Origin: Mycobacterium sp. GA-1285
GTDB taxonomy: Bacteria; Actinomycetota; Actinomycetes; Mycobacteriales; Mycobacteriaceae
Length of the DNA: 64,000 bases
Assembly: GCF_001499905.1 (NCBI RefSeq)
Contig: NZ_LQIS01000045.1
Coordinates: 124,001-188,000, forward strand
Direction of reading: 5' to 3'
Shown: positions 7,151 to 17,185 of the stretch, one piece after another
How the letters are laid out: each line of letters starts with the position of its first letter
Numbering within the stretch: the stretch's first letter is position 1
Position numbers and translations under genes: made by a program
The notes under the pieces: model-generated
What the model was told of the DNA's origin: nothing
Database searches by the model: none
The model's input: the letters and a program-made list of their open reading frames with translations, nothing else

Positions 7151-7357
7151 ATGACAAACAACATGTGGAGGTCTTTCCCTAAGCGGACCTGGCGGCGCAT
7201 TCACCGGTCCTCGTCTGGGGACGTCAACGGGCTCGCACTCTTCGGAAGTGCCACTCGCATCGAATCCCACATCGAAACAACGCGAATCGCCACAAGATTC
7301 GACACACTACGACCGAGCCCGGACGCTTTGTGGCTCGCTCGTCCGCTGCTGGGTTAG
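7151..7357 (+). CDS. Small basic hypothetical protein behind element D
   Basis: A 68-residue ORF. AGGAAGG (7134-7140) lies ten bases before the ATG, which follows promoter element D by 31 bases. The N-terminus MTNNMWRSFPKRTWRRIHR is strongly basic with spaced aromatic and hydrophobic residues, recalling the tiny Arg-rich peptides, though without the RRLTR core. The rest (from SSSGDVNG on) is of mixed composition with no recognised domain, so the functional product could be shorter or the tail may be non-family sequence. It appears to be co-transcribed with the peptide at 7400. Confidence 0.5.
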   Translation: MTNNMWRSFPKRTWRRIHRSSSGDVNGLALFGSATRIESHIETTRIATRFDTLRPSPDALWLARPLLG

Positions 7358-7399
7358 CAGCGTGCATTCAGGTTCAACTTCGAAGGGGAGGTGATCGAC

Positions 7400-7453
7400 G
7401 TGGTGCGACACATGCAGCGACGTCTTACACGCCGGCCAAGCCGTCGTATCTGA
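7400..7453 (+). CDS. Tiny Arg-rich peptide 6 (RRLTR family)
   Basis: A 17-residue ORF starting at GTG 7400 (or GTG 7403). With formyl-Met it reads MVRHMQRRLTRRPSRRI, fitting the family pattern. GGGGAGGTGAT (7385-7395) is a strong ribosome-binding site. It lies 42 bases after the 68-residue ORF and beyond the insertion element from the other copies. It converges on the large kinase gene, whose stop lies 80 bases away; no clear terminator hairpin was found between them. Confidence 0.65.
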   Translation: MVRHMQRRLTRRPSRRI

Positions 7454-7533
7454 AGGGGAACAGCAAGACTGCGGTTGAGTTAGGTCGGCGGGTACGAGCT
7501 GCAGATTGCCCTTCCCTGAGGTCGTGAGACAAA

Positions 7534-10500
7534 CTATCCCAGCAGGTTTCGGGCGTATACGGCTTCCGTCAGTGTACATTCGGCGGGCATCGAGTCGAGG
7601 GCTTCAGTGAGCGCTGTGCGGGCCTCCTCGCCGCGCAACTCGAATAGATCCAAGGCGGCCCTCAGTTCGAAGAGTGGAGCGTCTTGATGGCGCGCGAGCT
7701 CGATCGCCACGCCCAAATCAGCCGCTCTGGTGTCGGAGTCGGTGTAGGTACATGCTCGCGCTCGGAGCAGTTCAGCGTCATAGAAATGCATGTCCGTTTC
7801 GTCGGCGATCTCCAGCGCGGCGTTGATCCGCTCTTGTGCCTCCTCGTAACGGCCGGCTTTGTTCAACAGCCTGCCAATGATCGAGTCGTAGTGTGTCTGG
7901 TATGCGAAAAGCCCCAACGAGCGCCAAAGATCAGTGAACTGAGCCATCGACTCGACTTGACGGGTCAGAGCGTCTGCGTCGGCACTGGCGGAGTGCAATA
8001 AGATCTCGGCGTCAACCATCGTCTGTTCGGTGAATCCGAACATCTGCCAGAAGTCGAACCCGTACCTCTCCGCCTTCTCGATCATGTCCGCAACTAGCGC
8101 GCCCGCACGGTCGAACTGGCCGGCTTCTATGCGCATCCATATTTCCATGTCCACCGCGTACACATGGTTATACGGGCCACCCGGGAAGCTCAACTCGTCG
8201 GCACGCTCTATCGCGCTTCGGATGCTGGATTCCGCAGCAGCTACCCTGCCCTGCAAAACGTGTTGAATCGCAAGGTGTTCATGGGCCATGGCAACGGCAT
8301 CATGCGGAACGAACCACATGTCCTGCATCTTGTGGTCCTCATCCTCCACGAAGCCTACCGTTGCGTCTTTGAAATGCTCGCTGGCCTCTGCATGCTGACC
8401 TCGCAGAAAAGCGATCATTCCAGCGGCCAAATTGATACCCGAGCTCCACCAGTTGCGCTCGCCATGCGCCCTATTCTTGAGCGCCTCAACGATTTGATCT
8501 GCGCGCCGCAAATCAGCCTTGTTGATGTAATAGGTCGTAGCGGCGAAGAGAGTGCCGAATAGATCGAACTCGTGTAGATCTGGTCCTATCAGTTCTAGGC
8601 AACGCTCCACATCCTCGACAACTGGAGGGCTCTGGTATCCCTCGGCAGTTGAGGCAAGAAAGTAACGCTCCAGTCTAGGCCGCAACTCGAGAAGATCCCG
8701 CTCACGGCTGGGCGCACAATTCCCTAGTTGCGTCAGCGCATGAGTTAAATACATGCGAGCCTCTTCAAGCGCGCCCCGGCGTCGCGCGTCGGCGGAGGCT
8801 TGCTGGTACGCGGTGGCGGCGTCTGTGTAGCGCTCGGCCTGCTCGTAATGGGCCGCCACGAGGTGCCAGTCGGGCTCGCCGGCCGCACCCTCGATCAGAG
8901 CGTCAGCGACTTTGGCGTGAAGGGTACGCCGTACGCTCGGCGGTGCCAGTTCTGCGGCCACTTCACGCAACAACTCGTGGCGGAACCTCCAGGCGTCATG
9001 TCCTTCCGGCTCCAGCACTTTGGCATCCTCGAGTTCGTCGATGACGTCATCGACCTCGTCCTCGGTCAACGATGACACGGCCACCAAAAGCCCACGTTCG
9101 ACATGACGTCCGATGATGGCGGCCGCTTCAACAACCGGTACCGCGTTGGCCGTGGCGAGGAGCCGCGCGAACAACGGCTCATACAGCTGGTCGGGTACTG
9201 AAGACTTGTCACCGTCGCTCGATTCGTCCTCCAGACCGCTGACGATCTGCTCGATGTAGTACGGAACACCATCGCAACGAGCGCGCACAGCGGCGCAATC
9301 TGCCGGAGCAACGGCCGGGTTCAGTGCACGCACGAGTTCATCTGTTTGCTCATCGGTGAGTGGATGCAGATCGAACACCTTGGCCGGCCACCGGCTGGAC
9401 AGCCAATTACCATCCCGGCCGGTGATCACCGCTAGCAGTCGTCCAGCCGTGTCGTTCAGTATCGCATCGAGAAGATCGAGCGTGGACGGGTCGAACCAAT
9501 GGACGTCTTCGACGAGAAGTAGACCTGGTGAACCTGCGAAACACGCGAGCAGATAACGCTTGAGTTCTTCTGCAATGAGCTCCTGAAGCTTGCGGCCTTC
9601 GACGTGTACCGGCTCGTAGCCTTGTGTTGCGTCGAGACCAATCACGGGTGCTAACAGAGGAAGTGCTTCACTGGCGTTCAGGTTCTGGGCATCGAGTTCG
9701 GACTCGAGCAAGGCCAACCGCCGTTCCGGTTCCGTCTGCCTAGTGATCCCACAACGGCGTTCCAAGAGGGTCCGCACGGGGTACAGGCCCGCGTCGGTAT
9801 GTACAGGCGATCCCGCCAATTCGATGACGGTTCCGCCGTCGTGCCGCACCATCTCGGTGGCTGCTGCGGCAAGCCTGCTCTTACCGATTCCCGGGTCGCC
9901 GCGAAATACCACCGCAGGTACCGTCAAAGTGCCAGCACGCGCACGCGCCCAACTCTTTTCGAGCCGCGCGAGCTCGCGGTCCCGACCGACAAGAGGACCA
10001 AGCGGAGCTGCTGGCTTCGCAGCCCGTTCACCGAGCACCTTGAACGGGTTGAGAATTTCGTTGGTGCCTGCCACCGGAACCGCCGGTAGCCCCTCCATGT
10101 CAAATGCGCTTCTGATCAACTGCTCGACCGAGTGGGAAACGGCCACGGCGTTCACTGGTGCCAGAGCCGAGACCTGCGTGGCCAACGTTGCCGCTAGCCC
10201 GTAGAAGTCGTCCTGAGTGCCGTCGAGATACACCAGTCCACGATGCACACCGACTCGGACATCGATGCGAGCACCGAACCGGCGGTCGGCTTGATCACTC
10301 AGTCGAGCCACCTCGCGCGTGATCTCAAGACCCGCGTGCACAGCCCGGTATACATCGTCCTCATGCGCGCTGGGATAACCGAACACCACGAGTAAGCCGT
10401 CACCGCGGGTGGGGTAAGCGTGTCCCTCGAAGCGATCCGCGATATGGCGGACCTGTTCTCGGAAGCGTCCGACCAAGAGGCGGTACGTTTCCGGCTCCAC

Positions 10501-11712
10501 TTGAAGAGCCAGGCTCGTCGGGTCATAAAGATCCGCCGACAAGATTGTGAGTCGCCGTACTTCGCCGCTATCCGTTGGCGCAACCAAGAGGTCATCCGCG
10601 TCGCCGCTGCGATTGTCGGCAGCTATTACTCTGTCGGCCAATGCAGCTGCGGTTGCGTGATCGCCCCGGTTGATCGCCGAGACCGCCCGGTCTAGCAGCG
10701 CGTCTATCGAGGCACCCGTACGAGGAGTGATGGCCTCGGGCCCCGCAGCCTCGCCAACGACTTCCGTGTGGACGGACTGCTTCAGCGACTCGTTGATTGA
10801 CGGGACTGGTGCCAGCATTGTCGAAACCAATTCTGCGGGATCCTGCAACGGGGATGGCTCTGTCCCAATGTTGGCGTGCTCCTGACGGGCTATGGAAGCG
10901 GCGCCAAGCGCTTCGCGGGCAGCGTCGGCCAACTCCAGCACTGTCTGGTAGCGCGCGTCGGGATCCTTCGCCATACCCTTCGCGATAACGGGATCGAACT
11001 CGACTGGGACAGAACCGTTCATCAGCGAAGGCTGTGGAGGTTTCGCCGTCAGATGCGCCATCATCTGGCTCTCGACGTGTTGGCCGGAGAACGGCGGCGT
11101 AGCCGTCAGACACTGCTGTAGCACGCAGGCCAGCGAATAAACATCGGCCCGCACGTCTGGATCATCGCCGCGGAACCGTTCTGGTGCCATGTAATTGAGT
11201 GTTCCGACGATATGGCCGGCACTGGTCAACCCGGTTTCCGTTGCTGCCCGGGCGATCCCGAAGTCGATCAAGTACGCGAAGTCGTACCGAGCGATCAAGA
11301 TGTTGGAGGGCTTGACATCGCGGTGTATCAACCCGATCTGGTGTGCCGCGTCCAGCGCCATGGCCACCTGTTCGATAATCGCGACCGCTCGAGCCGGGAT
11401 GAGGGGACCGTTGATTTTGAGCAGGGATTCGAGATCTTCACCTTCGATAAGCCGCATCTCGACGTAAAGTCGGCCGTCGATCTCCCCGTAACTGTGAATT
11501 GGCACGACGTGTGGTTCGTTGAGGCGCGCCGCCGCATGTGCTTCGCGGCGGAACCGTTGCTGGAAGACTTCATCTTCAGCCCACTGCGCCGGCAACAGCT
11601 TGAGTGCAACGACACGGTCGGCCTCGTCGTCATGGGCGCGCCAGACCTCGCCCATCCCTCCCCGGCCTAGCAATTCCAGCAATTGATAGCGCCCGAACGG
11701 AGTCCTGTCCAC
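7534..11712 (-). CDS. Ser/Thr kinase - cyclase-like - STAND ATPase fusion (PknK-like)
   Basis: A 1392-residue multidomain signalling protein; GTG start with GGGGGAGG upstream. Residues 1-270 are a Hanks-type kinase with GRGGMGEV (16-23), Lys38, HRDVKPSN (130-137), DFG (150-152) and APE, apparently active. Residues about 385-535 are a class III nucleotide cyclase fold that keeps metal-type Asp394 and GDG (437-439). Where active enzymes have an N...R pair it reads GLAATLATQV, so it is probably inactive. From about 575 comes a STAND/AAA ATPase (Walker A GDPGIGKS, 605-612; Walker B LLLVEDVHW), then a long helical TPR-like tail. Unlike many mycobacterial cyclase-ATPase regulators there is no C-terminal LuxR helix-turn-helix. 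It may integrate a ligand with kinase output. Confidence 0.88.
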   Translation of the reverse strand: MDRTPFGRYQLLELLGRGGMGEVWRAHDDEADRVVALKLLPAQWAEDEVFQQRFRREAHAAARLNEPHVVPIHSYGEIDGRLYVEMRLIEGEDLESLLKINGPLIPARAVAIIEQVAMALDAAHQIGLIHRDVKPSNILIARYDFAYLIDFGIARAATETGLTSAGHIVGTLNYMAPERFRGDDPDVRADVYSLACVLQQCLTATPPFSGQHVESQMMAHLTAKPPQPSLMNGSVPVEFDPVIAKGMAKDPDARYQTVLELADAAREALGAASIARQEHANIGTEPSPLQDPAELVSTMLAPVPSINESLKQSVHTEVVGEAAGPEAITPRTGASIDALLDRAVSAINRGDHATAAALADRVIAADNRSGDADDLLVAPTDSGEVRRLTILSADLYDPTSLALQVEPETYRLLVGRFREQVRHIADRFEGHAYPTRGDGLLVVFGYPSAHEDDVYRAVHAGLEITREVARLSDQADRRFGARIDVRVGVHRGLVYLDGTQDDFYGLAATLATQVSALAPVNAVAVSHSVEQLIRSAFDMEGLPAVPVAGTNEILNPFKVLGERAAKPAAPLGPLVGRDRELARLEKSWARARAGTLTVPAVVFRGDPGIGKSRLAAAATEMVRHDGGTVIELAGSPVHTDAGLYPVRTLLERRCGITRQTEPERRLALLESELDAQNLNASEALPLLAPVIGLDATQGYEPVHVEGRKLQELIAEELKRYLLACFAGSPGLLLVEDVHWFDPSTLDLLDAILNDTAGRLLAVITGRDGNWLSSRWPAKVFDLHPLTDEQTDELVRALNPAVAPADCAAVRARCDGVPYYIEQIVSGLEDESSDGDKSSVPDQLYEPLFARLLATANAVPVVEAAAIIGRHVERGLLVAVSSLTEDEVDDVIDELEDAKVLEPEGHDAWRFRHELLREVAAELAPPSVRRTLHAKVADALIEGAAGEPDWHLVAAHYEQAERYTDAATAYQQASADARRRGALEEARMYLTHALTQLGNCAPSRERDLLELRPRLERYFLASTAEGYQSPPVVEDVERCLELIGPDLHEFDLFGTLFAATTYYINKADLRRADQIVEALKNRAHGERNWWSSGINLAAGMIAFLRGQHAEASEHFKDATVGFVEDEDHKMQDMWFVPHDAVAMAHEHLAIQHVLQGRVAAAESSIRSAIERADELSFPGGPYNHVYAVDMEIWMRIEAGQFDRAGALVADMIEKAERYGFDFWQMFGFTEQTMVDAEILLHSASADADALTRQVESMAQFTDLWRSLGLFAYQTHYDSIIGRLLNKAGRYEEAQERINAALEIADETDMHFYDAELLRARACTYTDSDTRAADLGVAIELARHQDAPLFELRAALDLFELRGEEARTALTEALDSMPAECTLTEAVYARNLLG

Positions 11713-12023
11713 GCGGCCTCCCCCAGCATTCAGTCAGCAACCTCACAATAAGACGGAAGCGCCTCTAACCGCAGGGATTGCAACTTTCAGAGACTTCCTA
11801 CCGGGCCACTCGACTGTTCCAAGATGTGGTTGTCGTTCTTGATGAACCACTCGGGGGCGCCCCTCGTCGGTGAGGTCGCCCAATGGCCTGAAATTCATGA
11901 AGGTGGCGGTGGGCTCGCTGGCGAAGGCATCGACGTCAGGGCCGCCGCCATCCCCGACACCGAGGCGGCGTTCCTGCAGCTGCTCGACGACCTGCGAGTG
12001 GCCTGAACTGGTTCCATCCGATC
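11713..12023. other. Upstream region of kinase gene with a possible gene remnant
   Basis: This stretch must hold the kinase promoter. A 60-codon plus-strand frame (11824-12006) ends with GIDVRAAAIPDTEAAFLQLL, which looks like the C-terminus of a real protein, but its N-terminal part and start are unconvincing. It could be a gene remnant. A weak relative of the peptide promoter element (GAGACTTCCTAC near 11790) lacks the GTCGA half. Confidence 0.35.
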
Positions 12024-12049
12024 TTGCACTCGCCATGCCCGAGTGCTAG
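12024..12049 (+). promoter_or_regulatory. CIRCE operator 1 (HrcA) with overlapping promoter
   Basis: TTGCACTC-N9-GAGTGCTAG matches the CIRCE inverted repeat bound by the heat-shock repressor HrcA. TTGCAC and TAGAAA, spaced by 17 bases, form a plausible housekeeping promoter overlapping the operator. It lies about 180 bases before groEL2. Confidence 0.85.
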
Positions 12050-12057
12050 AAATGCAG

Positions 12058-12084
12058 TTGGCACTCGCGACCGGCGAGTGCTAG
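12058..12084 (+). promoter_or_regulatory. CIRCE operator 2 (HrcA)
   Basis: TTGGCACTC-N9-GAGTGCTAG is a second, better CIRCE repeat whose first base lies eight bases after the end of the first. TTGGCA and TAGGTC, 18 bases apart, could be a second promoter. Two stacked operators suggest tight heat-inducible control of groEL2. Confidence 0.88.
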
Positions 12085-12230
12085 GTCGGGCCGGTGAGGC
12101 AGGGGCCGCACCTGCGGGAGCACACCCAGCCGTCCGTCGCGGGCACTGCACCCGACCGCAGCTTTGATGGAGCGACCCGCAGGCGGTCGCTCCTGATGTG
12201 CACTACCCACTTTCGGAGGAACACTTCGCA

Positions 12231-13856
<1,626 letters not shown>

Positions 13857-13874
13857 TCCCGGTCATCACGGAAG

Positions 13875-13908
13875 AGCCCGGCTCCTCGCAAGGGGGCCGG
13901 GCTTTTTC
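13875..13908 (+). terminator. Intrinsic terminator of groEL2
   Basis: AGCCCGGC (13875-13882) pairs with GCCGGGCT (13896-13903), followed by a T run (GCTTTTTCG). It begins 19 bases after the groEL2 stop. Confidence 0.9.
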
Positions 13909-13983
13909 GTGTCCACCCGTCGTGATTGTGCAACCAGCGACGCGTTCAGCGGGTCCGGCGTCGCCGGATTCACATTCGGTGGG

Positions 13984-14358
13984 CTACTTCTCGAGCGGCT
14001 CGCAGTCGTGCAGGCAGTCCGGGCTGGTCGACGGCGACTCCGGCGTCGCCTTGCGATGCAGCACCGCGCGTGACGGTTCGATGGACAACGACTCTGAAGC
14101 CTGGTGCGCTCGCCCGTCGACGATCAACGAGTATCCACCGGGCTCACTCGGCGGCCAGACGATCGTGACGTCGCCGTGGAGCGCCGTGTTCTCGCGCGTG
14201 TGCCGACCGACGGTGCCGACGTCGAGCCTGCCGTCGCGCAACACCGGGTCGACGGCGACGGTGTGCGCGCGATAGTCGTCGCCGACGGAGATCAGATAGG
14301 CGAAGCCGAAGTCGGCCAGCACGTCGGTCAACCGGTCGAGGTCCACCTTCACGCTCAT
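13984..14358 (-). CDS. Pyridoxamine 5'-phosphate oxidase-like split-barrel protein
   Basis: A 124-residue cytosolic protein beginning MSVKVDLDRLTDVLADFGFA. The pattern of short strands (YLISVGDDYRAHTVAVDPVL, then VGRHTRENTALHGDVTIVWP, YSLIVDGRA) fits the flavin/F420-binding split-barrel family related to pyridoxamine phosphate oxidase. Its position after groEL2 and its orientation match Rv0441c of M. tuberculosis. The cofactor and substrate are not evident. The C-terminus has two Cys (DCLHDCEPLEK). It converges on the groEL2 terminator. Confidence 0.65.
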   Translation of the reverse strand: MSVKVDLDRLTDVLADFGFAYLISVGDDYRAHTVAVDPVLRDGRLDVGTVGRHTRENTALHGDVTIVWPPSEPGGYSLIVDGRAHQASESLSIEPSRAVLHRKATPESPSTSPDCLHDCEPLEK

Positions 14359-14409
14359 ACGGCGAGGATACGTCCGCGGCGGCCCCGAATCAGCCCGCCA
14401 CCGCCGCCG

Positions 14410-16134
14410 TCACGCCGTGGGCGCGGGTCGACGGCCGCGGATCAACTTGCCCGGGCGCGCGGCGGTGGGAGTGCCGTTCTCGGCGATGATCTCGCCGGAC
14501 ACCACGGTCGCGACGTATCCCTCGGCGCCCTGGTCCAGGCGCCGGCCCCCGGCGGGAAGGTCATAGGCGATCACCGGCCTGTGCAGGCGCACCGCGTCGT
14601 GGTCGATGACGTTGAGGTCGGCCTTGTACCCGACGGCGATCCGGCCGCGGTCGGCCAGGCCGGCAACCCGGGCGGGCACCGAAGTCAGTTCGCGCACCGC
14701 CTCGGCCACCGACAGCCGGCCGGCCGCGCGGTCCCGTGACCAGTGCGCCAGCATGTACGTGGGAAAGCTTGCGTCGCAGATCATGCCGTAGTGCGCGCCA
14801 CCGTCGCCGAGTCCGAGCACCACATCGTCGCGACGGATCAATTCCGCGACCGTGTCGAGGCTGCCGTCGCGGAAGTTGGCCAGGGTCACCAGAAGGATGG
14901 CGTGACCGTCGTCGTCGAGCAGCCGGTCGTAGGCTTCCTCCAGCGGGCTGACACCGCGATCCCGGGCGCGGCTGGCGATGCTCTCGGACCGGGGCGGTTC
15001 GTAGTTCGGCGGATCGCCGAGCGGGAACATCCACTCGAACGCCTGCGCCGCGAACATCAGCGGATGGCCCCCGCCCGCCGGCTGGTCCGACAGAATCCGT
15101 TGCCGCACTTCGGGTTTGCGCATCTCGGCGACGCGCTCGGCCAACGGCAGCCGGGCCAGCTCCTGATAGCTGGGATACATCACGAACGGGTTGCCCGACA
15201 GTTCGAGTCCCAGCACCAACCCGATCGGCCGGGGGAAGATCTGCGCGGTGATCTCGCCGCCGTCGATGTTGGCCTTCTCGACCATTGTCAGCGCGTCGAG
15301 GAAGAACGGGTCACCGGCGTTGCCGATCGCCAACGTGAACGTCACGGGCAAACCGACGTCGGCGGCGACCTCGAAAACGGTTCGCAGCACGGGCTCGTAG
15401 TCGCCGGCCACCAGGTCGGGTACGAACTGGATCAGCCCGCCGCCGGCGTCGTCGATTCCGCGCGCGATCGCCTCGATCTCGGCGCGGTCGGCATCGTAAC
15501 TGGGAATCGGCCGCCCGCTCTCGGTCTTGTGCAGCGTGAACCGCGACGACGCGAAGCCCAGCGCACCGGCCTGAACGGCTTCGGCGGCGAGTTTGCGCAT
15601 CATCGCCAGGTCCTCGGCGGTCGCGGGCTCGCGGTCGACGCCGCGCTGCCCCATCACGTACACCCGCAGCGGCGAGTGTGGCAGCAGCGCCGCCACGTCG
15701 ATGTCCCGGCGTCGCTCCTCGAGCGCGTCGAGAAACTCCGGGAACGTCTCCCAGTGCCACGGCAGACCGTCGACCATCACCACACCGGGGATGTCCTCGA
15801 CCCCGGCCATCACGTCGACCAGCACGTCGTGATCCTCCGGCCGGCACGGCGCGAAGCCCACCCCGCAGTTGCCCATCACCACGGTGGTCACGCCGTGCGC
15901 CGACGACGGGGTCAGGCGGTCCGACCAGATCGCCTGACCGTCGTAGTGCGTGTGCAGGTCGACGAACCCGGGGGTGACCAGGAGGCCCGTCGCATCGATT
16001 TCCCGCGTCCCCGGCTCGTCGACTTTCCCGACCGCGGTGATGACGCCGCCCGAAACCGCGACGTCACCGACGTAGGGTTCACCGCCGAGGCCGTCGACAA
16101 TGGTGCCGCCCCTGATGACGAGTTCATATGTCAT
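14410..16134 (-). CDS. Amidohydrolase, N-acyl-D-amino-acid deacylase family
   Basis: A 574-residue metal-dependent hydrolase. The start MTYELVIRGGTIVDGLGG and the early PGFVDLHTHYDGQ (HxH metal ligands, about residues 56-68) are classic for the amidohydrolase-3/D-aminoacylase family. GVTTVVMGNCGVGFAP and the C-terminal VGYKADLNVIDHDAVRL complete the fold. Family members remove the acyl group from N-acyl-D-amino acids, but many mycobacterial members have unknown substrates. The gene is divergent from the VOC gene, whose GTG starts 22 bases away, so they share a very short promoter region. Confidence 0.88.
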   Translation of the reverse strand: MTYELVIRGGTIVDGLGGEPYVGDVAVSGGVITAVGKVDEPGTREIDATGLLVTPGFVDLHTHYDGQAIWSDRLTPSSAHGVTTVVMGNCGVGFAPCRPEDHDVLVDVMAGVEDIPGVVMVDGLPWHWETFPEFLDALEERRRDIDVAALLPHSPLRVYVMGQRGVDREPATAEDLAMMRKLAAEAVQAGALGFASSRFTLHKTESGRPIPSYDADRAEIEAIARGIDDAGGGLIQFVPDLVAGDYEPVLRTVFEVAADVGLPVTFTLAIGNAGDPFFLDALTMVEKANIDGGEITAQIFPRPIGLVLGLELSGNPFVMYPSYQELARLPLAERVAEMRKPEVRQRILSDQPAGGGHPLMFAAQAFEWMFPLGDPPNYEPPRSESIASRARDRGVSPLEEAYDRLLDDDGHAILLVTLANFRDGSLDTVAELIRRDDVVLGLGDGGAHYGMICDASFPTYMLAHWSRDRAAGRLSVAEAVRELTSVPARVAGLADRGRIAVGYKADLNVIDHDAVRLHRPVIAYDLPAGGRRLDQGAEGYVATVVSGEIIAENGTPTAARPGKLIRGRRPAPTA

Positions 16135-16156
16135 ACGTCGAATCTACGATGATCGC

Positions 16157-16546
16157 GTGATCGACCACTTCGGAATCAACTGCGCGGACTTCCAGAGATC
16201 CAAGGCATTCTACGACACGGTCCTGGGCGTGCTCGGCTACACCCGCCAACTCGACTACCACGTCGCCATCGGCTACGGCAGGGACGGCAAGCCCGCCTTC
16301 TGGATCGCGGACATGAACGCCGGCGACGCGGCGGGCCCCAACCGCGAAGTGCACTTCGCGTTTCAGGCTGACGACACCGATGCCGTACGCGCGTTCTACG
16401 ACGCCGCGATCGAGGCCGGCGCAGAGTCGCTGCACGCCCCGCGGCTGTGGCCGGAGTACCACGCCGGTTACTACGGCGCCTTCGTGCGCGATCCGGACGG
16501 CAACAACATCGAGGCCGTCTTTCACGGGGCGCGACCACAGGGCTGA
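16157..16546 (+). CDS. VOC-family (glyoxalase/dioxygenase-like) protein
   Basis: A 129-residue protein from GTG 16157. It starts VIDHFGINCADFQRSKAFYD, the beta-alpha module with a metal-ligand His, and ends with FVRDPDGNNIEAVFHG, carrying the metal-ligand Glu of the second module. This is the vicinal oxygen chelate fold used by glyoxalases, extradiol dioxygenases and fosfomycin-type resistance proteins. The particular reaction cannot be told. It is followed 18 bases later by the DinB-like gene and probably co-transcribed with it. Confidence 0.88.
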   Translation: MIDHFGINCADFQRSKAFYDTVLGVLGYTRQLDYHVAIGYGRDGKPAFWIADMNAGDAAGPNREVHFAFQADDTDAVRAFYDAAIEAGAESLHAPRLWPEYHAGYYGAFVRDPDGNNIEAVFHGARPQG

Positions 16547-16563
16547 CGTATACCGTCGTGGCC

Positions 16564-17079
16564 ATGGCTGATTCAGACGTGGCAGTGGCCCGGGAGATTC
16601 TGCGCGACGCGTTCACACGGCTCAGCGAGCACGTGGAGAACCTCACCGACGGGCTGACCGACGAGACCGCGTTCTTCCGTCCCACCCCGACGGCCAACAG
16701 CATCGCGTGGCTGGTGTGGCACAGCGCCCGTCAGCAAGACGTACAACTCGCCGACATCGCGGGCACCGAACAGGTCTGGTTGCGTGACGGCTGGGTCGAC
16801 CGGTTCGGGCTCGACCTGCCTCGCGAGGACATGGGTTACGGGCACAACCCCGATGAGGTGGGCCGCGTCCGTGCCCCCGCGGACCTGCTCGCCGGCTATG
16901 CCCACGCCGTGCACAAGGCGACGCTGGAGTACATCGCGTCGGTCACCGCCGACGAACTGAGCCGCGTCGTCGACGAGAACTGGGATCCACCGGTGACGGC
17001 AAGTGTGCGGCTGGTGAGCATCATCGACGACGGCGCCCAGCACCTCGGCCAGGCGGCCTACATCCGCGGGATCACGTGA
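16564..17079 (+). CDS. DinB-superfamily protein (DUF664)
   Basis: A 171-residue four-helix protein, MADSDVAVAREILRDAFTRL. Conserved features are the WLVWHSARQQDVQLADIAG helix with a metal-site His and the C-terminal DDGAQHLGQAAYIRGI with another His, as in DinB/DUF664 proteins. Relatives include thiol-dependent S-transferases that use mycothiol or bacillithiol. A mycothiol-linked role is therefore possible, since mshA lies in this window, but this is inference. Confidence 0.82.
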   Translation: MADSDVAVAREILRDAFTRLSEHVENLTDGLTDETAFFRPTPTANSIAWLVWHSARQQDVQLADIAGTEQVWLRDGWVDRFGLDLPREDMGYGHNPDEVGRVRAPADLLAGYAHAVHKATLEYIASVTADELSRVVDENWDPPVTASVRLVSIIDDGAQHLGQAAYIRGIT

Positions 17080-17185
17080 CCGGCGCCTCGGCCGGCTAAC
17101 TCGACGCGCAACATGGGCCCAGGGCGACTTGACACGTGTCAACCCCCATGCGATCCAGATCACACCCGACGGTTAGCATGGGGTC

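Noticed and set aside
11790..11825. A possible fifth copy of the GAAASTTCCAAG-N14-GTCGA element near the kinase gene
   Set aside because: GAGACTTCCTAC matches 9 of 12 bases, but the second half reads GTTCC instead of GTCGA and it faces away from the kinase gene.
14743..16152. A 469-codon frame opposite the amidohydrolase
   Set aside because: Antisense to a clear metal-hydrolase gene; Arg/His-rich nonsense composition.
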